Of a DNA stretch of 53,210 bases, positions 42,411 through 49,561 are shown one piece after another. A program made the position numbers and the translations under genes. The stretch is from positions 1 to 53,210 of IMG/VR virus record IMGVR_UViG_3300034061_003829. The stretch is one strand, 5' to 3'. Source of the DNA: a virus. Under the pieces are notes generated by a model, which saw nothing but the letters and a program-made list of their open reading frames with translations, had not been told where the DNA came from and searched no databases. Every line of letters starts with the position of its first letter. Position 1 is the stretch's first letter.

Positions 42411-42437
42411 AAAAAACCCCTTAATTGGGGTTTTTTT
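42411..42437 (+). terminator. Terminator after 41077-42408 gene
   Basis: AAAACCCC-ttaatt-GGGGTTTT with a T-run. A-runs on the left arm also allow use from the other strand, so it may serve the convergent minus-strand gene as well. Confidence 0.85.
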
Positions 42438-42472
42438 ATTTTATAGGTGAGTTGATTCACCCATTAATCTAA

Positions 42473-42904
42473 TTATTTTTTATTAGGATAACATTCAATT
42501 TCGTTATTCTCAGTAAATATTTTAAGTAATTCTTCACATTTATTTTTAACGAATAGGACAATCTCATCCCTGAATGGATCTTGTGGTTCGTGGTAGAATA
42601 GAACCGTATCAACTGACATAAAGCTTTTTTTATCTTTAACCATACCTGAAGATCTTAAATCCAAATCAACAATCCATTTTCTATCGTTGAAAATTGAATT
42701 TTTAAGGCTGTCAGCCAATAAGTGTTTGTAGTTTTTAGTTAATTTTTTTATTAGGTTTTCATAATCTTCATAATCTTCATTTGGTTTTATCCAAGTGGAC
42801 ATTTGTAGATATATTGAAATGGGGTTCTTAATGTTCACAGTTCCGTAGCTAATCTTAAATCGCTCATCTAATGGCAAATTTAACTTTTTACCTGTTTTAA
42901 TCAT
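42473..42904 (-). CDS. Phage protein of unknown function, 143 aa
   Basis: A lone minus-strand gene within the head module. The protein is alpha/beta with segments ISIYLQMSTWIKPNEDYEDY, ADSLKNSIFNDRKWIVDLDLR and FRDEIVLFVKNKCEELLKIF. It has two cysteines, no membrane segment and no catalytic motif. It is convergent with the preceding gene and divergent from the prohead protease gene. The WIVDLDLRSSG core looks like a central strand of a folded domain. It is not recognised. Confidence 0.6.
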   Translation of the reverse strand: MIKTGKKLNLPLDERFKISYGTVNIKNPISIYLQMSTWIKPNEDYEDYENLIKKLTKNYKHLLADSLKNSIFNDRKWIVDLDLRSSGMVKDKKSFMSVDTVLFYHEPQDPFRDEIVLFVKNKCEELLKIFTENNEIECYPNKK

Positions 42905-42989
42905 TTGTTTTTTCTATGTGTTTTTTAGTTTATTATCTGATAAAACAATAAGTATTTTGTGTCATAATAACAAATTTTATTTTAGCTTA

Positions 42990-42997
42990 TATTTATA
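42990..42997 (+). promoter_or_regulatory. Late-type promoter box (protease), 3 nt before ATG
   Basis: Perfect TATTTATA with three bases before the prohead protease ATG at 43001. Confidence 0.6.
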
Positions 42998-43000
42998 TGT

Positions 43001-43702
43001 ATGACAAAATATATTGATTACTCTAAATTGAGAGTTCTTAAAGAGAATGAAGAAGGTTATGGTATTATAATTGACAATACCGGTTATATTGATCCTAAGA
43101 TTGAACGTAATTCTAGACTAGTAGAATCATATTCACTTGAACAAGATAAAGATATTATTTTATACGCTATTCTTCAAAAATACGATACTGAAAATAAAAA
43201 TGGTAGAATATACCCTGAGAAGGTATTAAAAGCTAATGTAGAAAAGTATCAAAAAGTTATTGATCAACATAGAGCAATATCAGAATTAAATCACCCAGAA
43301 ACATCAATTATTGACTTAGAAAGAGTTTCACACGAGATATTGGAAACTTGGTGGGAAGGAAAAGAATTATGGGGTAAATTGAAGATTCTTACTTCACCTG
43401 GATTTAAGAAATATGGTTATGTTGGTAATTACGCACCTGACATCGCAGCAAATCTTTTATTACACGGAATTACAATCGGTATTTCATCAAGAGGTATTGG
43501 TTCATTGAAAAAAGAAGGTAATAAAAATATTGTTCAATCGGATTTTGAGTTAATCTGTTTTGACTTGGTTTCACAACCATCAACACCAGGAGCTTATTTA
43601 TTTACTGATCAATCATTAAGTAAAGTTTATACAGAGAACATTAATAGAAATACAGTAATTTCTGAAGATGTAATAAAATCAATCGATAATTTCTTAATCT
43701 AA
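43001..43702 (+). CDS. Prohead core protease, T4 gp21-like (peptidase S80)
   Basis: A 233-residue serine protease of the T4 prohead family. The fold is marked by YAILQKYDTENKNGRIYPEKVL, ELNHPE with catalytic His98, GISSRGIGS with the serine pair 162-163, and CFDLVSQPSTPGA with Asp188. It should process scaffold, capsid and internal proteins, cutting after I/L-x-E. It is placed just upstream of scaffold and capsid genes as in T4, though four small genes and one other intervene before the scaffold. Its stop overlaps the next start. The LVSQPSTPGAYL block is nearly invariant in the family. Confidence 0.92.
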   Translation: MTKYIDYSKLRVLKENEEGYGIIIDNTGYIDPKIERNSRLVESYSLEQDKDIILYAILQKYDTENKNGRIYPEKVLKANVEKYQKVIDQHRAISELNHPETSIIDLERVSHEILETWWEGKELWGKLKILTSPGFKKYGYVGNYAPDIAANLLLHGITIGISSRGIGSLKKEGNKNIVQSDFELICFDLVSQPSTPGAYLFTDQSLSKVYTENINRNTVISEDVIKSIDNFLI

Positions 43703-43851
43703 TGGCAAAGGCAACAAAAGGTGGATCATCAGGAGCAAAAGTAAAATTAAACTCTAAAAAGAGTGGTAATGGTGTTCACGCTAAAGCAAAAACATCTAGC
43801 AATAAAAACTCAAAAAATTATAAAAAGCCATATGGCGGACAAGGTAGATAA
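43702..43851 (+). CDS. Small basic Lys/Ser/Gly-rich protein, 49 aa
   Basis: Begins MAKATKGGSSGAKVKL and ends YKKPYGGQGR. It has about twelve lysines and almost no acidic residues, so it is probably unfolded and nucleic-acid binding, perhaps packaged inside the head. The start codon overlaps the protease stop (TAATG), and the next gene starts one base after its stop. No family is recognised. Confidence 0.6.
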   Translation: MAKATKGGSSGAKVKLNSKKSGNGVHAKAKTSSNKNSKNYKKPYGGQGR

Positions 43852-43852
43852 T

Positions 43853-44371
43853 ATGAAAAAGATTAAATTAACAGAAGCGGATTTAACAAGAATAATCCAA
43901 AGAATCATTAAAGAAGATGATTCAGAGATGTACACAAATTATATGTTCTTCTCTAATTTAGAACAAATAAAACGTCAATGTGAGAAACTATTATCATTGG
44001 ATAAAAGTATGATTGATAATATCATCCAAAATAGACATGATTGGGCAGATGATCATATATCAGAAGCTAAAAACAATGTGGATCAAGTATTCGATTTCTT
44101 TATGGGTAAAGTAAACGAAGATTCGATGGAGATGAGTGAATGGATTATGAGAGTCCCAACCGATGAAAGTGAAGAAATGAATGAAAAGTGGGCTGGAAAA
44201 TCTGTGGTTAAAAAGACAGGTGAATATTCAGATAAAACAATTGCAGAATTAAAATCTGAATTAAAGAAGTTAAAAAATAATCCAGAAAAGACAGAAGCTT
44301 TAAAGAAAAAAGAAAGACAATTAATATTTGCTATCAGAGCAAAAGGTGGATGGAAGAAAGGAAAAATGTAA
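43853..44371 (+). CDS. Leader-bearing head-module protein, 172 aa
   Basis: Begins MKKIKLTEADLTRIIQ and continues RIIKEDDSEM; the N-terminal helix ends in IKE. I chose this start rather than an upstream in-frame ATG because the upstream part overlaps the 49-residue gene and because the leader motif begins exactly here. The body is helical and charged (SNLEQIKRQCEKLLSLDK, DQVFDFFMGKVNEDSMEM). The C-terminus is a basic coiled-coil-like segment (TIAELKSELKKLKNNPEKTEALKKKERQ) with GGWKKGKM at the end, a motif seen in small phage head proteins. A capsid-internal role is inferred. Confidence 0.6.
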   Translation: MKKIKLTEADLTRIIQRIIKEDDSEMYTNYMFFSNLEQIKRQCEKLLSLDKSMIDNIIQNRHDWADDHISEAKNNVDQVFDFFMGKVNEDSMEMSEWIMRVPTDESEEMNEKWAGKSVVKKTGEYSDKTIAELKSELKKLKNNPEKTEALKKKERQLIFAIRAKGGWKKGKM

Positions 44372-44372
44372 T

Positions 44373-44717
44373 ATGAAAATCATTATCACAGAAGAACAAC
44401 TTAAAAAAATCAAATCTACTGACTTTGAAGAATTTGCATCTAAAAGGTTTGGTGGGGCTGAAAAGATAGCTAATAACGCTAAAGAAAAAGGTGGGTCATC
44501 TATGTTGACATATCACCATTTTATAGTTAAATTACCATACTATAAAAAAGCATCTGAAGGTAAGTTTGATTTAGAAAAATCTAAATCTGAATTAAAAGAG
44601 CATATGGATAGAGTGTGTGGTTTAAGTGAGGATGTGAATATCGGACAAGTAGATTTCCAAAGGCTTTTAGGTAAAATAGAAGTATTAGGTGAATTAATTA
44701 TTAAACATAAAAAATAA
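44373..44717 (+). CDS. Leader-bearing head-module protein, 114 aa
   Basis: Begins MKIIITEEQLKKIKSTDF, a short amphipathic N-terminus like its neighbours with ITE at residues 5-7. The body (KRFGGAEKIANNAKEKGGSSMLTYHHFIVKLPYY, KSELKEHMDRVCGL, LLGKIEVLGELIIKHKK) is helical. It starts one base after the previous stop, and its own stop overlaps the next start (TAATG). I chose this ATG over an upstream in-frame one inside the previous gene for the same reason. No family is recognised. Confidence 0.6.
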   Translation: MKIIITEEQLKKIKSTDFEEFASKRFGGAEKIANNAKEKGGSSMLTYHHFIVKLPYYKKASEGKFDLEKSKSELKEHMDRVCGLSEDVNIGQVDFQRLLGKIEVLGELIIKHKK

Positions 44718-44896
44718 TGAAAACTATTTTATTAACGGAAGATGAGTTAATTTACTTAATTGAGAAATGGACAAAGAAATATAAAAAATCTATTAATTGT
44801 TCAAATCCAAAAGGTTTCTCTCAAAAAGCACATTGTGCAGCAAGGAAGAAAAGACAACATCATCAACCTACTAAATCTAAATCACCTTTTAAATAA
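44717..44896 (+). CDS. Leader-bearing small basic protein, 59 aa
   Basis: Begins MKTILLTEDELIYLIEKW, again a helix ending in LIE, followed by a basic body with the segment NCSNPKGFSQKAHCAARKKR. The Cys-x11-Cys arrangement with Asn-Pro-Lys-Gly-Phe recurs in phage head-region proteins that I have seen, but I cannot name the family. It ends in a Lys/Ser/Pro tail just before a terminator. It is the last gene of the protease operon. Confidence 0.6.
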   Translation: MKTILLTEDELIYLIEKWTKKYKKSINCSNPKGFSQKAHCAARKKRQHHQPTKSKSPFK

Positions 44897-44903
44897 AAAA
44901 TTA

Positions 44904-44933
44904 AAACTCAGACTTTCCAATCTGAGTTTTTTT
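44904..44933 (+). terminator. Terminator of the protease operon
   Basis: AAACTCAGA-ctttccaa-TCTGAGTTT with a T-run. The T-run merges into the next late-type box (44933-44940). Confidence 0.85.
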
Positions 44934-44940
44934 ATTTATA
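44933..44940 (+). promoter_or_regulatory. Late-type promoter box
   Basis: Perfect TATTTATA directly after the terminator T-run, 22 nt before the ATG at 44963. Confidence 0.5.
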
Positions 44941-44962
44941 GTTAAGTATAATTTAAAACAAT

Positions 44963-45196
44963 ATGGAAGAAAGAGATTTTTATTACTTTAAGTGTGTTAC
45001 CACTATGTCAATACCTGATGAGAATTCGGGTAAAATCAAAAAGAAAAACGAAGAGTTTATCGTAAAGGCTGTAAGTCCTACCGATGTAGAAGCTCAAATG
45101 GTTCAATTTATGAATGGAACAGTTTATGATTGGAGTATTACAAGTGTAACAAAAACTAAAATCGAATCACTTATCCAAGATGGAAAAGCGATTTAA
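44963..45196 (+). CDS. DUF4494-like protein, 77 aa
   Basis: The sequence (DFYYFKCVTTMSIPDENSGKIKKKNEEFIVKAVSPTDVEAQ and DWSITSVTKTKIESLI) follows the short beta-alpha-beta pattern of DUF4494, a family known from Bacteroidota and their phages. The match is by eye. It has one cysteine and no membrane segment. It is a single-gene transcription unit between two terminators, just upstream of the scaffold gene. Function unknown. Confidence 0.55.
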   Translation: MEERDFYYFKCVTTMSIPDENSGKIKKKNEEFIVKAVSPTDVEAQMVQFMNGTVYDWSITSVTKTKIESLIQDGKAI

Positions 45197-45202
45197 CCCT
45201 TA

Positions 45203-45227
45203 AAACCCCTTAATTGGGGTTTTTTTA
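45203..45227 (+). terminator. First of two tandem terminators
   Basis: AAAACCCC-ttaatt-GGGGTTTT with a T-run, the same stem-loop as at 42411. Confidence 0.8.
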
Positions 45228-45238
45228 TGTCCTTATAA

Positions 45239-45267
45239 TAACCCTCACAAAATGGGGGTTTTTTTGT
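45239..45267 (+). terminator. Second of two tandem terminators
   Basis: AACCCTC-acaaaat-GGGGGTT followed by TTTTT; the stem has an internal mismatch. Together with the preceding hairpin it isolates the scaffold and capsid unit. Confidence 0.65.
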
Positions 45268-45317
45268 GCTTTATAAAAAATATTTATGACAAAACTACAT
45301 TTTACCAAAAAACCCCC

Positions 45318-45325
45318 TATTTATA
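45318..45325 (+). promoter_or_regulatory. Late-type promoter box (scaffold and capsid)
   Basis: Perfect CTATTTATA context, 29 nt before the scaffold ATG. A weaker TATTTATG copy is at 45281-45288. The capsid gene has no box of its own, so it probably depends on this one. Confidence 0.6.
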
Positions 45326-45354
45326 GTGTATAAATAAATTTTTATTTAAGACAC

Positions 45355-46659
45355 ATGAAAAAAACAAATTCAATTATTGAAGAAGCTCTAATCGAAGCAA
45401 GTCAATTAGAGGAAGCAGTTAAAGAAGTAGGAAAGGAAGTTCTAGCTACGGCTATGAAGCAAGAGATCGATGAGATCATTAAAAGTTCATTAACTGAAGA
45501 AGAAGAGGAAGAATCACCTGAAATGGATTCTATGGGTATGGAAGCACCTGAAATGCCAGAAGCTCCTGAATCAACCGAAGTACCTGAAATGCCAGAAATG
45601 GAAGATGGTGAAGAAGATGAAGAAGTTATGGATATGACAAACGCATCTGACGCTGAAGTTATCAAAGTATTTAAAGCTATGGGTCCAGAGGATTCAATCG
45701 AAGTTACTAAAACAGAAGATGGAATACATTTAAAAGATGGGGATAATGAATATATCCTACAAATGGAAGGTGTGGAAGAAATGACTGATGAAGAACTTGA
45801 TGAGTATTTGGATGAAGCTACATTTGAAGATTTCGATGAATTAGATATCGAAGATGAAGATGAGGACGAAGATGACGATGAAGAAGAGTACGAAGAAGAT
45901 GAAGATGTCGAAGATGATGATTTAGAATTTGAAGGTTGGATGAATGAATTAATGGATGAAGATTCTATGTCAGAATATATGAGTTCTGAAAGTCCTGATA
46001 ATGAAGATATGAGTGAAGAGTACGGTGAAGTAGTTTACGAAATCGAACTTGACGAAGCATCTGAAGTTATGGATGAAGATATGGACGAAGCTGAAGAGGA
46101 TGAAGATTTAGAAGAAGCTGCAAGAACATATGGTAATGGTTCTAGAGATGGTAGTAGAGGTCTTAGAAAGGCAAGAACACCTAATAGATATTATTCATAT
46201 AGAAATGGTTTCGATGTTAAAGTTGAATCTGAAAACAGAGAGTTAAAAAACCAAATTAAATTAATCGAATCTGAATTAAAAGGATATAAAGCAAAAAATA
46301 ATGAATATAAATCAGCTTTAGGTTCTTTAAAAGAAAAGATGAATGAAATGGCAGTTTACTATACAAATCTTTCATACACTAACAAATTGTTCACAGAACA
46401 CACAACAACTAAAAAAGAAAAATTAGACATTCTTAGAAAGTTTGACAACGTAAAAAGTGTGAATGAGTCTAAAAATTTATTTAAAATGCTTTCTGAAGAT
46501 TTATCAAGCAAGAAAACAATTTCTAACTTGAATTCATTATCAGAAAACGTGGAGAAAACATTAACAAGTAGTTCATCAAAATTGACTGAATCAGTTGTTT
46601 ATGAAGATCCAAAAATCAAACAAATTAAAGATTTAATGTCAAAGTTAAATAGAAAATAA
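45355..46659 (+). CDS. Prohead core scaffold protein, T4 gp22-like
   Basis: A 434-residue scaffold. Residues about 1-265 are extremely acidic (runs of Asp and Glu around EEEESPEMDSMGMEAPEMPE and DEDEDEDDDEEEYEEDE). Residues about 275-434 are a basic to neutral coiled-coil region (SENRELKNQIKLIESELKGY, ALGSLKEKMNEMAVYYTNLSY, IKDLMSKLNRK). The C-terminal layout, with FVKVESENR-type helices and a final helix, matches gp22-like core proteins. The N-terminus MKKTNSIIEEALIEASQLEE has candidate I/L-x-E sites. The major capsid gene follows after 35 bases of A-rich sequence. The acidic half is longer than in T4. Confidence 0.85.
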   Translation: MKKTNSIIEEALIEASQLEEAVKEVGKEVLATAMKQEIDEIIKSSLTEEEEEESPEMDSMGMEAPEMPEAPESTEVPEMPEMEDGEEDEEVMDMTNASDAEVIKVFKAMGPEDSIEVTKTEDGIHLKDGDNEYILQMEGVEEMTDEELDEYLDEATFEDFDELDIEDEDEDEDDDEEEYEEDEDVEDDDLEFEGWMNELMDEDSMSEYMSSESPDNEDMSEEYGEVVYEIELDEASEVMDEDMDEAEEDEDLEEAARTYGNGSRDGSRGLRKARTPNRYYSYRNGFDVKVESENRELKNQIKLIESELKGYKAKNNEYKSALGSLKEKMNEMAVYYTNLSYTNKLFTEHTTTKKEKLDILRKFDNVKSVNESKNLFKMLSEDLSSKKTISNLNSLSENVEKTLTSSSSKLTESVVYEDPKIKQIKDLMSKLNRK

Positions 46660-46694
46660 AACAATAAAATAAAACAAATAAACAAATAACAACT

Positions 46695-48545
46695 ATGAGT
46701 AGTTTTTTATTAAAATCTGGTGAAGTAGGAAACATCGGATTAAAACAAATGAAACTTGTAAGAGAGCAAACTATTGAAAAATGGGATAGAATGGGCTTTC
46801 TTGAAGGTTTAGAAGGTCACACTAAAGACAATGTGGCTCAATTATTCGAGAACCAAGCTTCTTTCTTAATCAATGAAGCAACTGCAACAGATTCAGCAGG
46901 TTCTTTCGAAACAGTAGTATTCCCTATCATCAGAAGGGTATTCTCAAAATTATTAGCTAACGAAATCGTTTCAGTTCAAGCTTTGAACATGCCGATTGGT
47001 AGAATTTTCTACTTCGTTCCTAAAATTTCTCAGAGAACTCAAGTAGGTAATGTATGGCAACATTCAAATCCTTTTGGATATCCAAATACTGATACTAACA
47101 ACACACAATTCCAATCAACAAACTTGTATGATGCATACTATGATTCAACTTCAGGTTTAGACAACAACCAATTGTTTGACAGATCTAAAGGTGCTTACCA
47201 AGAATTCACAACAAACCCATTAACAATGGTTACTTTAACTACATTGTCAGGTGGAACATCAGTATTTACTAACGTTGCTACTGTAAACCAAACAGGTTGT
47301 ACAAGATATGTAACTTTTGAAGTATCTGGTTTCACTTCAGGTGGTGCTGGTAAAATCATCGGTCCAAATGGTAATGAAATGGATTCAGAAGAATTCTTAG
47401 CTTCATTCCAAATGTTAAATAACACTAACTTATTCTGTTGTACAGGTTCAACAGGTGGTGTTGGTTCAGGTAAAGGTACAACTATATCATACGCAGCTAA
47501 TTCACCAATGGAATTTAGAGTTGTAACTCAAAAGTACTCTAGACAAATCGTTGATTACTGGGCTCAAGTTCAAGGTAATTTAGGTGGACAAACAGTTCAA
47601 TCTTCAGCGCAAGATTTGTGTACTCCAACAGGTAAAATGTATGTTGAAGTAGATTTAAGTTGTCCAGCTTGTATCACTTGTGATTCAGTAGATGGTTATG
47701 TAGGTTCATATTTACCAGGTGGTGTTAATAACGAAGCTTTCTCAACATTCACCGCTAAATGGAGACAATATAGAGATTTAGAATTTGAATCAGCTTTAGG
47801 TGAAGTTTCATTCGAATTAGACTCAGTAACAATCTCTGTAACAGAAAGAAAATTAAGAGCACAATGGTCTCCTGAAATGGCTCAAGACGTAAGTGCATTC
47901 CATAACATCGACGCAGAAGCTGAATTAACAGCTATCTTGTCTGAAGAAATCGCAGCAGAAATCGATAGAGAAATCTTGAGAGATTTGAGAAAAGCAGCAG
48001 CTTGGAGATTAAGATGGGATTGGAACGGTTGGAAACGTGCAGCATCAGGTGGTGGTTTCAACGCTTACACTCAAAAAGACTGGAACCAAACATTGATTAC
48101 TACAATCAATCAGATTTCAGCTCAAATCTTCAAATCAACTTTAAGAGGTGGTGCTAACTGGATCGTATGTTCAGCTGAAGTTTCAGCAATCTTCGATGAT
48201 TTACAATACTTCCACGTTTCAAACGCTAACCCTGAAGAAGATCAATACAATATGGGTATTGAAAAAATTGGTACACTTCAAGGAAGATACAAAGTGTATA
48301 GAGATCCATACTTCCCAGCTAACAAAGTGTTAATCGGACACAAAGGTTCATCTATGTTAGATACTGGTTATGTATATGCTCCATACGTACCACTTCAATT
48401 GACTCCAACTATGTATAACCCATTCACTTTCGCACCTATTAAAGGTATCATGACTAGATACGCAACTAAGGTGTTGAACAATAGGTTCTATGGTGTTATC
48501 ACAGTAGATGGTATCAGAACTTTCAACGTAGCAGAATTAAGATAA
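46695..48545 (+). CDS. Major capsid protein, T4 gp23-like
   Basis: A 616-residue HK97-fold capsid protein of the T4 type. Diagnostic blocks are LFENQASFLINEA, SFETVVFPIIRRVFSKLLANEIVSVQALNMPIGRIFYF, LRAQWSPEMAQDVSAFHNIDAEAELTAILSEEIAAEIDREILRDL, ANWIVCSAEVSAIFDDL and YRDPYFPANKVLIGHKG. It is longer than T4 gp23 (521 residues), mainly through an insert around 130-340. T4 gp23 loses its N-terminal 65 residues; here an equivalent cut would be after Glu61 in LINE-ATA. Codon use is richer in C-ending codons (AAC, TTC, TAC) than in neighbouring fibres, as expected for a very highly expressed gene. Confidence 0.95.
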   Translation: MSSFLLKSGEVGNIGLKQMKLVREQTIEKWDRMGFLEGLEGHTKDNVAQLFENQASFLINEATATDSAGSFETVVFPIIRRVFSKLLANEIVSVQALNMPIGRIFYFVPKISQRTQVGNVWQHSNPFGYPNTDTNNTQFQSTNLYDAYYDSTSGLDNNQLFDRSKGAYQEFTTNPLTMVTLTTLSGGTSVFTNVATVNQTGCTRYVTFEVSGFTSGGAGKIIGPNGNEMDSEEFLASFQMLNNTNLFCCTGSTGGVGSGKGTTISYAANSPMEFRVVTQKYSRQIVDYWAQVQGNLGGQTVQSSAQDLCTPTGKMYVEVDLSCPACITCDSVDGYVGSYLPGGVNNEAFSTFTAKWRQYRDLEFESALGEVSFELDSVTISVTERKLRAQWSPEMAQDVSAFHNIDAEAELTAILSEEIAAEIDREILRDLRKAAAWRLRWDWNGWKRAASGGGFNAYTQKDWNQTLITTINQISAQIFKSTLRGGANWIVCSAEVSAIFDDLQYFHVSNANPEEDQYNMGIEKIGTLQGRYKVYRDPYFPANKVLIGHKGSSMLDTGYVYAPYVPLQLTPTMYNPFTFAPIKGIMTRYATKVLNNRFYGVITVDGIRTFNVAELR

Positions 48546-48567
48546 TCTTAATTGTTAAACTAAATAT

Positions 48568-48598
48568 AAAAGGTGGATTTAAGTCCACCTTTTTTTTT
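48568..48598 (+). terminator. Terminator after major capsid gene
   Basis: AAAAGGTGGA-tttaag-TCCACCTTTT with a long T-run. Confidence 0.9.
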
Positions 48599-48607
48599 GC
48601 TATTAAC

Positions 48608-48615
48608 TATTTATA
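48608..48615 (+). promoter_or_regulatory. Late-type promoter box, 4 nt before ATG
   Basis: Perfect ACTATTTATA context with four bases before the ATG at 48620. Confidence 0.6.
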
Positions 48616-48619
48616 ACAT

Positions 48620-49033
48620 ATGAACAAACTGCGTAAAATTATTAAAGAACAATTATTATTAGAAAAAAAAATTGCAGTACTTACCTCTAAAATAGAGGTA
48701 GCTTTTAAATTTGAGGTTGATAGAAGCACACACGCATATCTAAGAAGTAAAAGAACGGATATACCTAATTACGATGAAAGAGAAATATCAAACTCAGAAA
48801 TAAAGTATGTTATTGAGTTATCTATGCGTAAAATAGCGGAATCAATTATGTTAGGTGAAATAAAAGATGGGGTTCCATTTGTTATTAAATCAATACAAAA
48901 AGAAATAGCAATTGCTATAGACCCTACACTTATAGGTGGAACTTATTGGAAATTATTTGTTCTTACAGTATTTAGAGAATCTGAAGAATTACCTTTCAGG
49001 GTTAGTAAAGATCAGATTGTCATATGGATATAA
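48620..49033 (+). CDS. Leader-bearing head-module protein, 137 aa
   Basis: Begins MNKLRKIIKEQLLLEKK, a basic amphipathic helix with IKE and LLE, similar to other leaders here. The body is an alpha/beta domain (KYVIELSMRKIAESIMLGE, GVPFVIKSIQKEIAIAIDPTLIGG, YWKLFVLTVFRESEELPF) and ends in QIVIWI. No cysteine, no membrane segment. The body looks like a single folded domain rather than a disordered core protein. It is expressed right after the capsid gene from its own box. No family is recognised. Confidence 0.6.
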   Translation: MNKLRKIIKEQLLLEKKIAVLTSKIEVAFKFEVDRSTHAYLRSKRTDIPNYDEREISNSEIKYVIELSMRKIAESIMLGEIKDGVPFVIKSIQKEIAIAIDPTLIGGTYWKLFVLTVFRESEELPFRVSKDQIVIWI

Positions 49034-49143
49034 AAAAACAGGGTTTAGTATCTAAATCGTTTCTACCCTGTTTAAATTAGGGGTTTTCAGTCCTAATCAA
49101 ATTGTGACTGATTTAATTGTATCTGAATTGTTTCCATCAATCA
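49032..49143 (-). ncRNA. Candidate small RNA on the minus strand
   Basis: A promoter and a terminator face each other on the minus strand without a normal gene between them. The terminator is AAACAGGGT (49036-49044) / ACCCTGTTT (49065-49073) with an inner stem, and its T-run lies on the minus strand (A-run 49032-49038 on +). The promoter is at 49149-49179, giving a transcript of about 110 nt. A second hairpin, TCAGTC (49087-49092) / GACTGA (49106-49111), lies in between. A 14-codon frame beginning METIQIQL is also present and could be a leader peptide. No known RNA family is recognised. Confidence 0.5.
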
Positions 49144-49148
49144 CAATA

Positions 49149-49179
49149 CAAATATAAACAAAATATTTGATATACCAAA
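49149..49179 (-). promoter_or_regulatory. Bacteroidota-type promoter TTTG-N19-TATATTTG, minus strand
   Basis: On the minus strand, TTTG (49176-49179) and TATATTTG (49149-49156) are separated by exactly 19 nt, a perfect match to the host-type promoter. No gene of normal size follows, only the candidate small RNA. Confidence 0.65.
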
Positions 49180-49207
49180 AAAAAATAATCTTTTTTAAAA
49201 AATTGTG

Positions 49208-49215
49208 TATTTATT
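49208..49215 (+). promoter_or_regulatory. Late-type box TATTTATT
   Basis: A one-mismatch late box, 44 nt before the ATG of the small membrane protein. Confidence 0.35.
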
Positions 49216-49259
49216 GTCCAGCAATGAATAAGTAGTTGTTTCAATGAATAAACAATTCA

Positions 49260-49505
49260 ATGGTATGGACACAAAACGTAATGCTTCTAAAAATAAAAAG
49301 CAAAATAAAACAGAATTATCTTACCTTCATATTAATGATGGCGATGTTCTTCAATCCGTTTGGTTACGATATGATTTTTTTCACTATCCTCAGCCTGACC
49401 GGTTCATATTGGATTACAGTTTCAATTTTTTACCTCATATCTGGGTGTTTATTCTCTTTATATTTCTACTTGTCTAAAAAAAATAAGAAAATTAGTGAGG
49501 AATGA
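49260..49505 (+). CDS. Small membrane protein, two TM segments
   Basis: An 81-residue protein; initiation at Met8 (49281) is equally possible. Two hydrophobic segments are visible: about 20-40 (NYLTFILMMAMFFNPFGYDMIFF) and 44-70 (LTGSYWITVSIFYLISGCLFSLYFYLS), followed by a basic tail (KKNKKIS). The NPFGYD and GSYW turns look like a conserved family core, which is why I prefer this frame to the overlapping frame at 49244-49477, whose product has no such pattern. It comes just before the tail tube gene. Function unknown. Confidence 0.6.
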   Translation: MVWTQNVMLLKIKSKIKQNYLTFILMMAMFFNPFGYDMIFFTILSLTGSYWITVSIFYLISGCLFSLYFYLSKKNKKISEE

Positions 49506-49523
49506 ATATTTCTGAAAACACAC

Positions 49524-49531
49524 TATTTATA
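49524..49531 (+). promoter_or_regulatory. Late-type promoter box (tail tube)
   Basis: Perfect ACTATTTATA context, 30 nt before the tail tube ATG, with an A-rich leader. Confidence 0.6.
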
Positions 49532-49561
49532 TGTATAAACATAAAAAATTAAATTAAAAAT

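Noticed and set aside
49244-49477. Alternative reading frame overlapping the small membrane protein gene
   Set aside because: Its product has no coherent domain pattern, while the overlapping frame at 49260-49505 gives two well-formed membrane segments with conserved-looking turns.
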